A DNA stretch of 64,000 nt from Ursus arctos (Eukaryota > Chordata > Mammalia > Carnivora > Ursidae): the NCBI RefSeq assembly GCF_023065955.2, contig NW_026622841.1, positions 17,556,501 to 17,620,500 on the forward strand. The letters run 5' to 3'. The translations under genes were made by a program, and so were the position numbers. Shown here in pieces: positions 53,601 through 64,000 of this stretch; within the stretch, counting starts at the first letter, position 1; each line of letters opens with the position of its first letter. The notes beneath the pieces are model-generated. The model had not been told where the DNA came from. It did no database searches and worked only from the letters and a program-made list of their open reading frames with translations.

Positions 53601-54684
53601 CTGGTAGCTTTGGCTAAACTAGTCATATTATCGTGCCCCTGATTCTGTTATCTCACTGTCTGGGAACAGAGAGGAAGTGCCTTCCCCGAGGTGACACATG
53701 GGAAGCAATGGGACGTTATGTGCTGGTCACGCACTGTGTCCCCACAGCGGGGCTAGGTGATGGGGTGGGAGGAAATGGGGAGCAGGCAAAGGGGTTTTGC
53801 ATCTGGCTGGAGAAAGGAAAAAGCACACAAGAAGGAAACAGAGCTCTGGTGACATGGCTTTGCCTTTTCAGGGAAGGTGTCCATCTGTGAGGGCTGAAGT
53901 TCGTGGAGAAGTGGGACAGTGGAGAGGGAAAAGGCCACAGTGACATGTCCATTGCTTTGGGCTGGACTCACTGGCTTGCACAGGGGAAGCCTGTGTGCTG
54001 GGCTGGAGAAGGGAAGACTCCATTCAGCTAGAAGTGGAGGAGACACTGAGGGCCCAGCCCCTGCTGGAACCGTCAGTACTGCTTCTCTAGGGGCAGTGAC
54101 CTGCAAGGGAACAGGGAGCAATGGGCCTGAGGGGAGGGGGCACTGCCCCACTGGCTCAGTCCCTCCCTCCACTTCCGCCCTTCATTGACTCTGGAAGAGG
54201 CACTCCTGAGAGGTGACAAGAAGGAGCAGAGTTCAGGTGGTACAGGGGAAAGAGGAACAGAGTGGAGGGGTGGGGTATTGTTGCCTGTCAGCCTTCAGCT
54301 CTAATAAACTAGTGGGGACAGCAGATGTCCTGGGTCATTTGTAGGCATAGGAGTCGCGTGGGGGTCCTATGTCTACCTTCTCTTTCAGTCTTTGACTTGC
54401 ATGTTCCCCATCACAGAAACAACTTCCCTGCGTTTCTATCCATTCCTTCCTGCCCCTACCCACCCTGGAATTGGGCCTGTTTCCCCAATTTTTTACCACT
54501 CTAGGCTGCTATGTGTGTGGGGGGGAGCGGGGGGACTCTGGAGGAATAGCCATGCCTGGACTCTATTAGCATCTCTGCTAAGAGCTGATGGAAGAGGCAG
54601 GTCCTGGAACCATGTCCTTTGGATCAAAAAGGCAATGATAAGACAACATGGCTAAGCTATACTACCCAGTTATTTAATCAAATA
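53601..54684. other. Unique stretch
   Basis: No gene supported. Frames of 78-139 codons at 53633-54188 overlap on opposite strands and lack domains. G-rich patch GTGGGGGGGAGCGGGGGGAC lies near 54517-54536. Confidence 0.45.
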
Positions 54685-55083
54685 CTAATCTAGATATTGC
54701 TATGATGGCATTTTGTAGGTATTGTGGCTGACATCTACAGTCACTTGCCTTTAAGTAAAGGAGTTAACCCTCGATAGTATGGGTGGGCCTCATCCAATCA
54801 GTCGAATGCCTTATGAGCAAAAACTGTGGTTTCTTAAAGAAGAAATTCTACCTTAAGACTGTGGCATCAACTCTTGTGCAAGTTGTCAGCCTTGCCAGTC
54901 TGCCTTACAAATTTTAGACCTGAGAGCCTAGCCGCCATAATCGCATGAACCAGTTCCTTGAAATAAATCTACCTATCAATCTATCCATCATCTATCTATC
55001 TTTCGCCTTTGTGCACATCTGTGTGCACACATGTGCACTCTCTCCTATTGGTTCTGCTTCTCCAGAGAACCCTGACTGATACA
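54685..55083 (+). mobile_element. MLT2-like LTR (ERVL)
   Basis: GGGTGGGCCTCATCCAATCA then GTCGAATGCCTTATGAGC, GCCGCCATAATCGCATGAAC, CAGTTCCTTGAAATAAATCT, a TATC-rich microsatellite and CTCCTATTGGTTCTGCTTCT, CCAGAGAACCCTGACTGATA follow the 3' two thirds of MLT2 LTRs, with an AATAAA signal. The 5' end is diverged. No interior is attached. Confidence 0.85.
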
Positions 55084-55297
55084 GCCTCCCACTGGCCAAA
55101 ATTACACAGAGGCCAGCTGGCAAAGGAGCCTGATAAGTGCAGCTCCTTGTGATTCTGTGCAGAATAGGGGATGGCCGGGAAATGAATGTGATTAGCACAG
55201 TCTCTTGCCTGAAATGGCATTCAGAATTCTCTTATTTAATATTTTCCTGGAATGCTCCTTTCTTCTATAGTTCCCAGATGTTTGCACAGCAAAAGCA

Positions 55298-55490
55298 GCT
55301 AGCCTTTCTTGAGTATTTACTGTGCAGCATGCCCTGTGCTAGGTAATTTACATGTATTATCTCATTTAATCCCCTAGACTATCCAGGCAGGCAGATACTA
55401 TTATTATCTGTTGTGCAGAGGAAGAAACTAAGAAATGAAGGCACTGAGCATTGAAATAACATGCTTAAGATCACACAGTATTCCAGCCTC
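55298..55490 (-). mobile_element. MIR SINE, antisense
   Basis: TTCTTGAGTATTTACTGTGC, TGCCCTGTGCTAGGTAATTT, ACATGTATTATCTCATTTAA, AGATACTATTATTATCTGTT and AGATCACACAGTATTCC are antisense MIR segments. Confidence 0.9.
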
Positions 55491-55555
55491 CTGGCTCCTT
55501 CCTTCCAAACAAAGGAGTGTAGTCAGAAGTTCATCCATCTGGGCATCCCACAAGC

Positions 55556-55675
55556 CTGGATTTGAATCGAGGGTCTAGGATTTACTACCCTTGCCACATT
55601 GAGCAAAGCTGTGAGCTTTGCTCAGATTTCATTTACTCATCTATAAAATGGGCTATGAGACAGAGTTGAAGGAGT
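55556..55675 (+). mobile_element. MIR SINE fragment
   Basis: CCTGGATTTGAATCGAGGGT (B-box side), CTTGCCACATTGAGCAAAGC and TTTCATTTACTCATCTATAA then AATGGGCTATGAG show the first two thirds of a MIR. Confidence 0.75.
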
Positions 55676-56646
55676 CAGAGGAGGTCACATGGAGGCTAGT
55701 ACTCCACCCACAAGGCAACACACACCTAAGCACATTCACTCACCTTTCTGCCCTTGTTTCCCCTTAAAGGAGTTACCATATGTCTTTCTCATTTCAAGTA
55801 ACCACACTCTGTTCCCATTTTTATTGCCTTTCACCCGTATATGCCATCTGATTTTGTCCAGCTTGACACCCAAACATGGTGGTGTCGTGGACATGTCACC
55901 ATCAGCCAGTCTGAGGGCTGGAAGGAAACAAGGCGTGATTAGCTTTTGTCTGGTGCTCATACAGTAAAAAATGCAGGCTGGGAGCTTCCCCAACCAGGAT
56001 TATGGCATTTTCCAGAAGCACTGAATTTGCTTCCAGCAGGTTCTTACTGGCTCCTTTCATTGAATAAAGGGTTTGTCTCTACCTCCTCCTAGCCCTGTAA
56101 ACCTGTGTTCACAGCTAGCTGCTTTCTTGCACACAGTGCATGGATCACGCAATAAAACATGGCCTTTTGGTTTCTTTTCTCCAAGTATTGATCACTGTTC
56201 TGAATTTTCCATTCCAGCTTTGTCCTGCTATGATTTATTTTTAAAACAGGAGTCAGGCCATTCCTTCTCAAGCTTCTCTTCCTTTCTTTTGTTGTTTTTC
56301 ATTTTTACCTACCTAGTAAGAAGAAAAAAATAGTCATAGGATCTTAGAATATTAGAGAAATAATCCAGGCCTGTATTTCTCAAACTGGAGGATACGTACC
56401 TCTGGGGGATCTGTGGCCATATATCAGGGTATAGTTTTTAAAATACAAACTCAGTGTGGAACAGCTTTCTGGAGCATCATTTTACCTAAAGATCCAGCAG
56501 AGAATATTTTCATATTAAAACAAACTAAGATTTATTATGGAGTTGATTGCAAAATCCACATGAATTTTTACATTAAAAACCGAGACTCTTAACTCAAGGA
56601 CTTCACAGAAAGGGAGGACAGGGAGGCTTATCACTTCAGGATGGAA
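55676..56646. other. Unique stretch
   Basis: Nothing gene-like. 56370-56480 has a faint hAT-like start (TATTTCTCAAACTGGAGGAT) too weak to assign. Confidence 0.4.
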
Positions 56647-56870
56647 ATTGAAGGGTTTCTCTTTCTTTTTTTTCTAAAGATTTTTTTTTTTTTTTATTTT
56701 AGAGAGAGAGAAAAGGAACAGAGGGAGAGGGACAAGCACACTCCATGCTGAGCACAGAGCCTGACGTGGGGCTGGATCCCACAACCCTGAGATCATGACC
56801 TGAGCCAAAATCGAGAGTCGGATGATTAACTGACTGAGCCATCCAGGTGCCCCTTGAGGGCTTTTTCTGA
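56647..56870 (-). mobile_element. CAN-SINE
   Basis: Minus-strand SINE with T-rich tail (CTAAAGATTTTTTTTTTTTT), purine body, GGGGCTGGATCCCACAACCC segment and head ending CCATCCAGGTGCCCC near 56853. Imperfect flanks TTGAAGGGTTTCT and TTGAGGGCTTTTT are a decayed target duplication. Confidence 0.92.
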
Positions 56871-58219
56871 GCAGAAATTAAAAGGCCCAGAGAAAAGACT
56901 CCCTTTCATAATATTTGGGGAGCCCACCTCCCAAATAAAAAGGCAAGGTTCCCACCTGTGATTTCTGCCACACTTTTAAAGATGAATGAACAACCCAGGA
57001 TCGCTGGAGACTTGGATATGGTGGGTCAGCACTGAGCTTCATCTCTGGTTCTTTTAAATTTGTCTTTCTGTACCTAGAACCTGGCAAGCTAAAATCTACC
57101 TTCCTAAGACCCCCTTGCAGCTAGAGTATGAGAAGACATTTGGTTCCACCAATAAGAAGCACTTCAACAATTTTGAGAAATGGAAGGGAGATAGAGGCCA
57201 TCTTCCTGAGGCTTTGGGCTGCTTTTCTGCAGGCAGGCAGGTTACGGAGGGATCCTACAGTAGCCCTCCCAGGGTCCATCTCCAGCTTTGTGGCAAGTGA
57301 TGACCATTGAGCTCTTGTAACTTGTGGTAGCTTCCCGATCCTTGGATTGAATCACTGGCAAAGTATTCTTAAATATAACTCTTCCCATGGCAGCCTCCTG
57401 GCTCCCTGGATCTCTGATTATGGCAAAGTAGTCGTGTCCTTAGCATGTAGTTTTCTGAAGTTGCTGAGAGCTCAGCATAGAACCCTAGAGCCCAGTCTTC
57501 CAGCCCTTCCACTGATTTTGAAAGCACTCCATTCCCTGTATTTAATCCTTTTCTTCTTGACTATCTGAACTGATTTCTGTTTTATGGCCTGCTGCTAATC
57601 CTTGAGCAATATAGTAGTAGGTGGACTGTGGCTAAGACTGCTAGCTTTTTGCTAATATCTATCCTCATTAACTCTGAAGCTCCAGAGTTTTAGCTGAATA
57701 TGTGGCTAGCTAACATAAGACTATTTCCAAGTCTCACTTGCAACAAGATGTGACCATGTGACTAAGTCTGGGCCAGCAGGGTATGATCAGAAGGGATGTG
57801 TGCCACTTGCAGGTCATGTGCTCAAAGGGAATGAGCAGGTACTCTCTTCCTCTTTTCCTCTTTCTCTCTGGGTGGGATGCAGCTGGGATGGTGGGAGCTG
57901 AGGCAGCCAAACTAGACCTGGAGACAAAAGCCATGTGTTGAGGATGTCACAGTCACATGAGCAGGACAACCCAAGTCTGGACAAGTATGTGACAGGAAAA
58001 TAAAATTCTATATTGAAGCTAGGGCTTAGGGGAACTCTCTTACAGCAGCTTAGACATCAATTTAACATGTGGAGCCTGTCATTTTGGGAAAGAATCCAAA
58101 AGGAAAGACAAAGATATAGCAAAAAGGAATTCAGAAAACAGAGGCAATGTATGGAACAGAAGAAAACTTGACAAAAACAACAACAACCCATAGTTAATAT
58201 TCTCAGGGGAAGACAAAAA
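56871..58219. other. Mostly unidentified stretch
   Basis: No gene supported. The segments 57085-57140 (CCCCCTTGCAGCTAGAGTAT) and 57715-57960 (AAGATGTGACCATGTGACTA then AGTCTGGGCCAGCAGG) both resemble pieces of one common mammalian repeat that I cannot name. Confidence 0.4.
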
Positions 58220-58830
58220 TATATCACATCTAGGGAAAAGGAAAAGTATATGGTAATTAAAAAAAAAGAATATTCAGAATTTTTTTAAAAGAGCTCTTAA
58301 AATCAAATAACCAAAATTTTCTTAAAGCAGGAGAAGGATTGGAAAACAAGGTAAGGAAATCTTTCAGAAAGAACAAAAAATCAAATAGAAGGAAAAATGG
58401 GAGCAAAATCATCAGAAAATTAGGCAATCATTTTAATAGGTCCAAGAGGAATTATTGTGAATGAAAACCCAAACTAGAAGAGATGAAATAATTGAAGACA
58501 CAAAAGAAAACTTCTCTCCACAGAGTCATGTGAGTTTCCAAAGGGAAAGGAGAATTACTTGCTTGTTACAATGAAACAAACCAGTCTCAGAACACCTAGC
58601 AGCAGGAGAAGATCCTAGGGCGTTCAGGAGGAAAAACATGCTTGCACGAAAAGTGTCAGGCATCAGAATGATATCAGACTCCTCCACAGCTGCTCAAGAA
58701 GCCAGAAGGCACTGGGACAATGCCATCAAAATTCCAAAGGATAAGGATTTTCTGTTTAGCATTTTCTGTCTAGCCGAATTATCAATAAAATTTTCCCATT
58801 CTAGGGGAAAGTATATTCAGACAGGTGAGA
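58220..58830 (+). mobile_element. Possible old L1/HAL1-like relic
   Basis: A-rich coding-strand-like text, clearest at 58670-58790: ATATCAGACTCCTCCACAGC, AAGAAGCCAGAAGGCACTGG, GACAATGCCATCAAAATTCC and ATTATCAATAAAATTTTCCC. The order resembles the 3' part of HAL1/L1-type elements (ttctcaacagcaac, gaagccagaagacagtgg). No open frame survives. Assignment is tentative. Confidence 0.45.
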
Positions 58831-58954
58831 TATGAAATAGCCTCTCATACATCCTTTAGAAGAAAGCTATTGAAATGTCATCCTCCCCAGTGAGGGAATA
58901 AGCCAAGAAAAAAAGGGACATGAGATCTGGGAGACTAGAAGTAAAGGAGAGTTA

Positions 58955-59288
58955 GGAGTTAATTGGGTCTCCCCAGAACTCATACGTTGAAATCCTAAAC
59001 CACAGCGGCACATAGGGGCAGTGCCATTGTAATTAGTTACCATGTGGTCCTACTGGTAAAAAGAACTCCATGTTAGGGTTCGAACTGTGTCACCACAAGC
59101 CAAGAAACTACTAGAAGTTGGGGGATAAGACTGGCAAAGATCCTTCCTTAGTGCTTTCAAAGGGAGCACGGCCCTGCCAATGCCCTGGTGTCAGACACCT
59201 AGCCTCCAAAACTGTGAGACAATAAATTTCTGTTGTTTAAGCCCCTCAGTCAGTGGTGCTTTGTTATGGCAGCCAAGCAAAGTAATAT
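58955..59288 (+). mobile_element. MLT1/MST-like LTR with internal deletion
   Basis: Opens AATTGGGTCTCCCCAGAACT, CATACGTTGAAATCCTAAAC, then jumps via a shortened middle to GGGAGCACGGCCCTGCCAAT, AACTGTGAGACAATAAATTT, CTGTTGTTTAAGCCCCTCAG and TTTGTTATGGCAGCCAAGCA. It is about 100 bp shorter than a complete MaLR LTR. The middle also repeats a GTTCGAACTGTGTCACC segment that looks like an LTR start, so a rearrangement of two copies is possible. Confidence 0.8.
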
Positions 59289-60539
59289 GGAGGCAGAAGA
59301 ACACTGACAGGTAATGGGAGGAGCGGCCCCAGAATGATAGTGGGCAGGAGGCCTAGGGAACAACCTGTCTGCTCTGGAGGGGGAAGTAGGAGCCTCCAGA
59401 AATGATGTCTTCAGGAGGTAAGCCATGTTTATGTATTACCTGTTCTGTTTTCCCAAGTGGAAAGTAACACAGGGAGAAGATTTACAGCTCTGTTGGAGAC
59501 TTTGGGAAGAATACAAACTAAGCAGAACCAAAAATCAAAAACAAAGAAAGGAGACAACTCTTGAGTCCAAGAGACACAGAAAAGGCAATGTGATTATAGT
59601 GCACTCCATGGCCTGGCAACGAGCACTAGCTAGTTGTGCACTGACTGTCGGCGTAACCGAAGATGATGATGTAGCTCTACTGCGAGGATGGGCGTGTGGA
59701 CGGGGGTGGCAGAGGATGGACGCGTGGACAGGGGTTGGCAAATGAGAGCTAAATTGTCTTAGCCCATAATAAAAACCAACGAACAATGTAAAAAGTCAGT
59801 GAAATCAAGAAGGGCAGCACAAGCATATTACTTGAAGGCAAATAACTGAAGAAACAGCTAAGAGTTAAAAACAAAATGGCAGCCCAGGGAGCAGGACTTG
59901 GGGTTGGGAGGATTAGGGTCAGGGCCAGCTAGTTTTGGATAGAAGTCTTTTAGCACTCTTTAATTTTAAAGTGTTTGGCTGTCTCACTTTGGAAAAAAAA
60001 TAGCTTTTTGAAACACGACCTTCCCTTTCCTCGTTCCTCACCAAGAGGGGAGGCAGAGGTAGAGGTAGTTGTGCCTCCACAGCACAGTGGGGTCCTTGAT
60101 GGCAGCTGTCATACCCGAGAGCCTTCTCGTTAGGTCCGTTTCCTGTGTCACCATTGCACGAGGCGACGTTTTGTGCCTTGCTCTACTTCGTCTGATTTGC
60201 TATGAGATGGATGCCATGGAGAGTTTGTACTATTAAAATTTTATCATCTAGGCTACGGATAAAGATGGGTAATCTGAAGACCATTTATTCCCTTCTGGAA
60301 CTTTCTATCTGTCTCTGTCCGTCTTGATCTTGAGAAAATGGCAAGCATTGGGCAAACAGATCCTGCTTTTGGTAGCAATATAAAACTGAAGGCTCAGTTA
60401 GGGTATCAATATAAAACTGAGGCTGACATTTTGAAGGGAAGGAGGAGCAAATTGCTGAGTAGTTGCTGGCTGGCCCTGTGCAGCAGAGGTGCTGGACTGG
60501 GGTGAAACTCCCCTGTGCCAGTCTCCTAAGGTTGCAGCT
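59289..60539. other. Unique stretch with a CpG-containing block
   Basis: No gene recognised. The block 60100-60210 retains several CpGs (TCTCGTTAGGTCCGTTTCCT, GCACGAGGCGACGTTTTGTG) in a CpG-poor setting and may be conserved noncoding DNA. Confidence 0.45.
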
Positions 60540-60620
60540 TGTCTGCATAACCATCCGTCCATCCATCCATCCATCCATCCATTCAACAAACATTTAAGTG
60601 CCACAGCACAAACCCAGGAG
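60540..60620 (-). repeat. (CATC)n joined to an antisense LINE-2 end
   Basis: CCATCCGTCCATCCATCCAT and further CATC units (60551-60582) run into TTCAACAAACATTTAAGTGC, the antisense LINE-2 3' end, the usual seed of such tetranucleotide arrays. Confidence 0.85.
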
Positions 60621-60749
60621 GCACAAAACAAATGTTTGTCAAATAAAACTGCATGGCAATGAACGTTGAATCATTGAGGCAATGGGGCAAAGAGGAGAGC
60701 ATGGCAGGGACTGGATCCCTTGCCATGCCGCGTACGAGCTGCCAGGTTT

Positions 60750-61140
60750 TTGACCCCTGGCCTGAACCAGAGCAAGCTGGCTTGTCACTGAGCCCGTCAC
60801 GTGGGGCAGAAGCAAATGCCTTGCTGAGGTCTCAGGTCGATTACATCTATTGCTTGCACCTTATCTACATGGCCTGTCACTCTATCATAGAAGGAAATTA
60901 AATTGGTCCGACTTGATTTACTCTTTACACGGCTGTGTCCATAAGCTCTCCAGGCCTTGCCCCCTTCTGGCTGACTGCACATTGATTGCTTGATGATTTG
61001 TTCTAGCATCTTCCCCGGAAGCCAGGTTAAGTTTATCAGGCTGTAAGGAATGTGGTCATCTTTCTCTGCCTCCTAAATGATGGGCATCGTGTTTGTTCGT
61101 TGTGACGCTCGCAAGGTAATACCCCTTCTCTGGGAAACGC
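60750..61140 (-). mobile_element. CR1/L3-class LINE relic, reverse-transcriptase region
   Basis: Plus-strand text AGAAGGAAATTAAATTGGTC, GACTTGATTTACTCTTTACA, CACATTGATTGCTTGATGAT and TTGTTCTAGCATCTTCCCCG then GCCAGGTTAAGTTTATCAGG is the antisense of the CR1/L3 reverse-transcriptase gene. The minus-strand frame 61009-60797 reads MLEQIIKQ at its start and TNLISFYDRVTGHVDK at residues 35-50 (about 60860-60907), matching the conserved CR1/L3 block before motif A. Motif A follows but in another frame after an apparent one-base insertion: 60814-60831 encodes DLSKAF on the minus strand, the relic of the DFSKAFD signature. The element is inactive. An E-box CACGTG lies at its edge (60798-60803). Confidence 0.85.
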
Positions 61141-62201
61141 TCAGAATAATTGTTGGTTCCCTCCCCAGTGGTCCCTGCTGATTCCCCACATGCATTCATT
61201 CGAGTGTCCTGAGTCCCCTGGGTTTTGTTTCAGGCAGCTTCTTGGAAAGGACGCTCTGCTCTGTGTCAGGTATGCTGGCCCTGGGGGCATGTCACAGGGG
61301 GTGGGACGCCATGCCTGGAAAACAAACCCCAGGGTTAAAGACAAAGGAAGGCTAGAAGAAGAAACCTACATATGAAACCTATGTACTCACCAGCCAGGGG
61401 TGGGGCCGAAAGATCAGAAAGCCAGAGAATTATTGGGAACTGGTCCCACCAGAGACAAAATGTCTGCTTGTGGTTACTCTCTGAGTGTAACCCACAGACC
61501 TCACAACAAAATGTAACATCTTTTGGTAAAGACAGAAGTAAAAGATACACATTAAAACCTCCGCTCCTTTGTTACCTGCTTGCCCTCTTAGTCCATAGGG
61601 AATGGTATTTTCCCAGGTTTTTCGTTTGTGTAATGTAAATGAAGGAGACTTCTGGTAAAATTTCATAAAAGCCCGTCTAGCCTTTCTGTTCCTGTGCCTG
61701 CACAGTCTGGCCCTTTCTCTGTTCCTCCGTGATTTGAGCTGTTCCTCCCTCTCTCTGTCCCTACTCCATCTGCTCCCTCCTCCCTGCCATCAGGTCCCAG
61801 AACACAGCACCTTCTTGCCAATCTTCCCCTTCTTTCCTGGTCCTGGTGTCCTTCCTGAGTCCGCTGAGCAGATTATTTAAAGGGCTTTTGCTTTTTCCCA
61901 TATTTCTTCACTTATTTGAATTTTTTTCGCTATTAAGTAGTGAGAAACTTCTCATGAATTCCTTCAGTTTATAGAAATCTGCTTTGTAAAGGTTCTCTCT
62001 GGGTCTCTTTTCCTTTCTTTTTTATGACCAACTTCTAGTTAGGATCACAGAGTTTTGCACCTAGATCTAAATCCCAAATCCTCCCCCTTCAAGGAAATGA
62101 ATCGAGATAAAGTAAATTGCTCTTAATGTACCATTAGAATTTAATGATTCTTGTTCTAACTTATTCTGTGGATATTTTAATGTAGAAGAGACCTTCTGCT
62201 C

Positions 62202-62232
<31 letters not shown>

Positions 62233-63282
62233 CCCCCACCACCACCCCCAGATGCCAACCTTGCATTTCTTTGGGGATCTTATTTCCCACCTCAGCCCCT
62301 AGATTTATAGATTAACTATACTCTTCACTGCTATTAAAGGAAATGGTTTAATTTTTTTTTTCCATGAAGGAACCAAGAAATTCCAACCGTAGCCTAAAAT
62401 CTCCTTCTAGTTTTATGTCTTTCCAATATTCTCCCCTCCCCATCTCCCTTACACACAATATCCCCCATTTCTCCTTCTTTTCTTCTGGCTGATCCTGGGC
62501 AGATGAAACCACTTGTAAGAGCAGAGGCATGATAAAAGCCCCCCTACTGCTCCTACCCTGTCCTGTCCCCCTGCCCGGTCGTCCTCACTGGTGCCATCCT
62601 CTTGGGAAACACCTGGTCTCCAGAAGGCTACGTGCCACATTTAACTCAGCAAGGCACTATCATGCCCTAGAAATCACTTATTAGGACTCTGAAAAATTGG
62701 GACATGAGACAAGTGAATTTTGGTGATTCAAGAAGAAAATTGCCATCTGCTACCCCACCTGGGGAGGTGAGGTCAGGGTGAGGAGTGACATCAGGGGGCC
62801 AGTCAGTGGAGCCCCAAAAAAGGGAACAGGACAGTGAGGAATCAAGAGGGTAAAGGCATGGACATGCTCTGCCAGTAGCATTTAGCTGAGAGATAATGCT
62901 GAGTTTTGCCATAAAAGAGAGCTGGGGAACACCCATTTGGGGATTTGATCCAAGTCACCCCAACATAAGGTAATGGGCAGACATCTTCCCAAAATGGCTT
63001 TAAGTTCATTGTTAAATTATCGAAGTGATGGGATGCCCACCTCTTTACTGGGAAGATGGAGAGCCCTTCCAGAAGGCACCAATGTGGGGCCATCGGTCCT
63101 TGCAGGCAGCTGAAGTTCTGAGCTCGTTTGCAATCAATTGCTAGGGTCAATGACAATTCCTCCCTATAGCGGCAGGCTTTCCATGCTGCTCCTCCACTTC
63201 GGTAGTTTGCAAAGGGCATTAAAGTAACATTGAATTCTGCTCACCTTCCTTCCTCCCACCCCTGACTAAGTCAATCCTGTGC
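61141..63282. other. Unique stretch
   Basis: No gene supported. Contains a (CA)n microsatellite (listed). Open frames of up to 125 codons on the minus strand (62842-63219) have no recognised domain. Confidence 0.45.
62204..62232 (+). repeat. (CA)14 microsatellite
   Basis: Perfect AC dinucleotide run followed by a CCCCCCACCACCACCCCC tract to 62250. Confidence 0.97.
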
Positions 63283-63430
63283 AGCTGGCTGTACATTACA
63301 ATCGCTTGGGGAGCTTTCAAAACTCTCGCCCCAGACCAATGAAATCAGAACCTCTGAGCATGGGACCCGTGCAACTGAAGTTACAAAACTGTCCAGGAAC
63401 TGCACTGTGCAGCCAAGGCTGAGAGTCGCT
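63283..63430 (+). mobile_element. MER5-type hAT element
   Basis: GGCTGTACATTACAATCGCT, TGGGGAGCTTTCAAAACTCT, AATGAAATCAGAACCTCTGA and GGCTGAGAGTCGCTG follow the MER5 order with moderate divergence. Confidence 0.75.
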
Positions 63431-64000
63431 GAGTTGCTGGTCTATATTCTGGGTAACCCATCCTGAGTGGAGCCGAGATGCCTATTCGGTAGCCTTCTTC
63501 CCCTCACCCCCAGGGCCTTGGCTCTGTGGCCTCCTTCCAGTGGCTGCTGATCTTTCTGTGTCCGTGTCATCCTTAGGAACCCTGAGATTTCTGGCAGCAC
63601 ACTTGAAGTGACTCAAAGACCCAGAGTGACACTGACCAGCTGGCAGTCAGCACAACCAGCTGGCACCTGTTACTTCGGTGTCTCATATAAGCGGCTATAA
63701 ATGCTATTGGGTGACTTGCCATTCCCCACTGGGTTGGATGCCTTGGCCCAGGCTGAGCTCTCCCGTACATTCTCAAGGCAAAGTTCTTCCTTGCTCCAGT
63801 GAACTCTCCTTCTTTGCCATCAGCCTGACATGCTATGCTTCTCACTTATTTCTCTTAACAAGTTATACCCACTTGTACCCCATGGTGTTAGGGTCACTCA
63901 TATTCCACGTGAAAGGTACCAAAGTAGCATTATTTAGTGGTACACTTTGATCAAAATCTAGCACCCTCCTATGAAGGGGTTTGAAAAATGAGCTACAACA
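63431..64000. other. Unique stretch to window end
   Basis: No gene or confident repeat. Short frames on both strands at 63573-63950 overlap each other. Confidence 0.45.

Overview
This 64 kb window is mammalian nuclear DNA from a carnivoran, with no protein-coding gene, rRNA or tRNA gene that I can support. Nine tRNA-Lys-derived CAN-SINEs (head of the type GGGGCGCCTGGGTGG, CT-rich body, AATAAA-rich tail) are diagnostic of Carnivora. The SINE subtype with a CTCTCGCTGGCTGTCTCT body and the 3' ends of a young L1 family (minus strand, near 9.2 and 41.8 kb) point to an arctoid caniform such as a bear, seal or mustelid; the exact species cannot be read. Open reading frames never exceed about 184 codons, show no recognised host domain, and several lie in repeats. 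The window is therefore intergenic or deep intronic.

Layout. 1-9 kb is mostly unique sequence with one SINE, MIRs, a MER5 element and an RFX-type X-box near 0.83 kb. 9.1-11.8 kb is an insertion hotspot (L1, three SINEs, a MIR) around a unique block holding a double inverted repeat of CTGTCA/TGACAG at 10.96-11.01 kb. 12.9-20.5 kb carries three MLT1-like MaLR LTRs, a hAT-type element and a CpG-retaining block near 16.5 kb. 20.5-24.8 kb is largely unique. 24.8-30.4 kb is repeat-dense: MIRs, a 13.8-copy perfect 50-bp minisatellite (25461-26155), an L2 reverse-transcriptase relic split by a SINE, and a sense L1 nested inside an antisense L1. 30.4-41 kb mixes MIR, L2, L1, SINEs, a Z-DNA-prone tract and long unique AT-rich DNA. 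42-46 kb is mostly unique with a CTCF-like motif, a helically phased repeat and an MLT2 fragment. 46.9-59.3 kb has L1 3' ends, a MER5/MIR cluster, MaLR and MLT2 LTRs and pyrimidine microsatellites. 60.75-61.14 kb is a very old CR1/L3-class LINE relic on the minus strand whose reverse-transcriptase motifs are still readable.

There are no interacting genes to describe. The most interesting features are the sequence-perfect minisatellite, the unusually readable L3/CR1 relic, a 30-bp exact duplication that interrupts an L1 copy, and several unique blocks with transcription-factor site architecture typical of conserved noncoding elements. Family names come from recalled consensus features, not a database search, and boundaries of old repeats are approximate.
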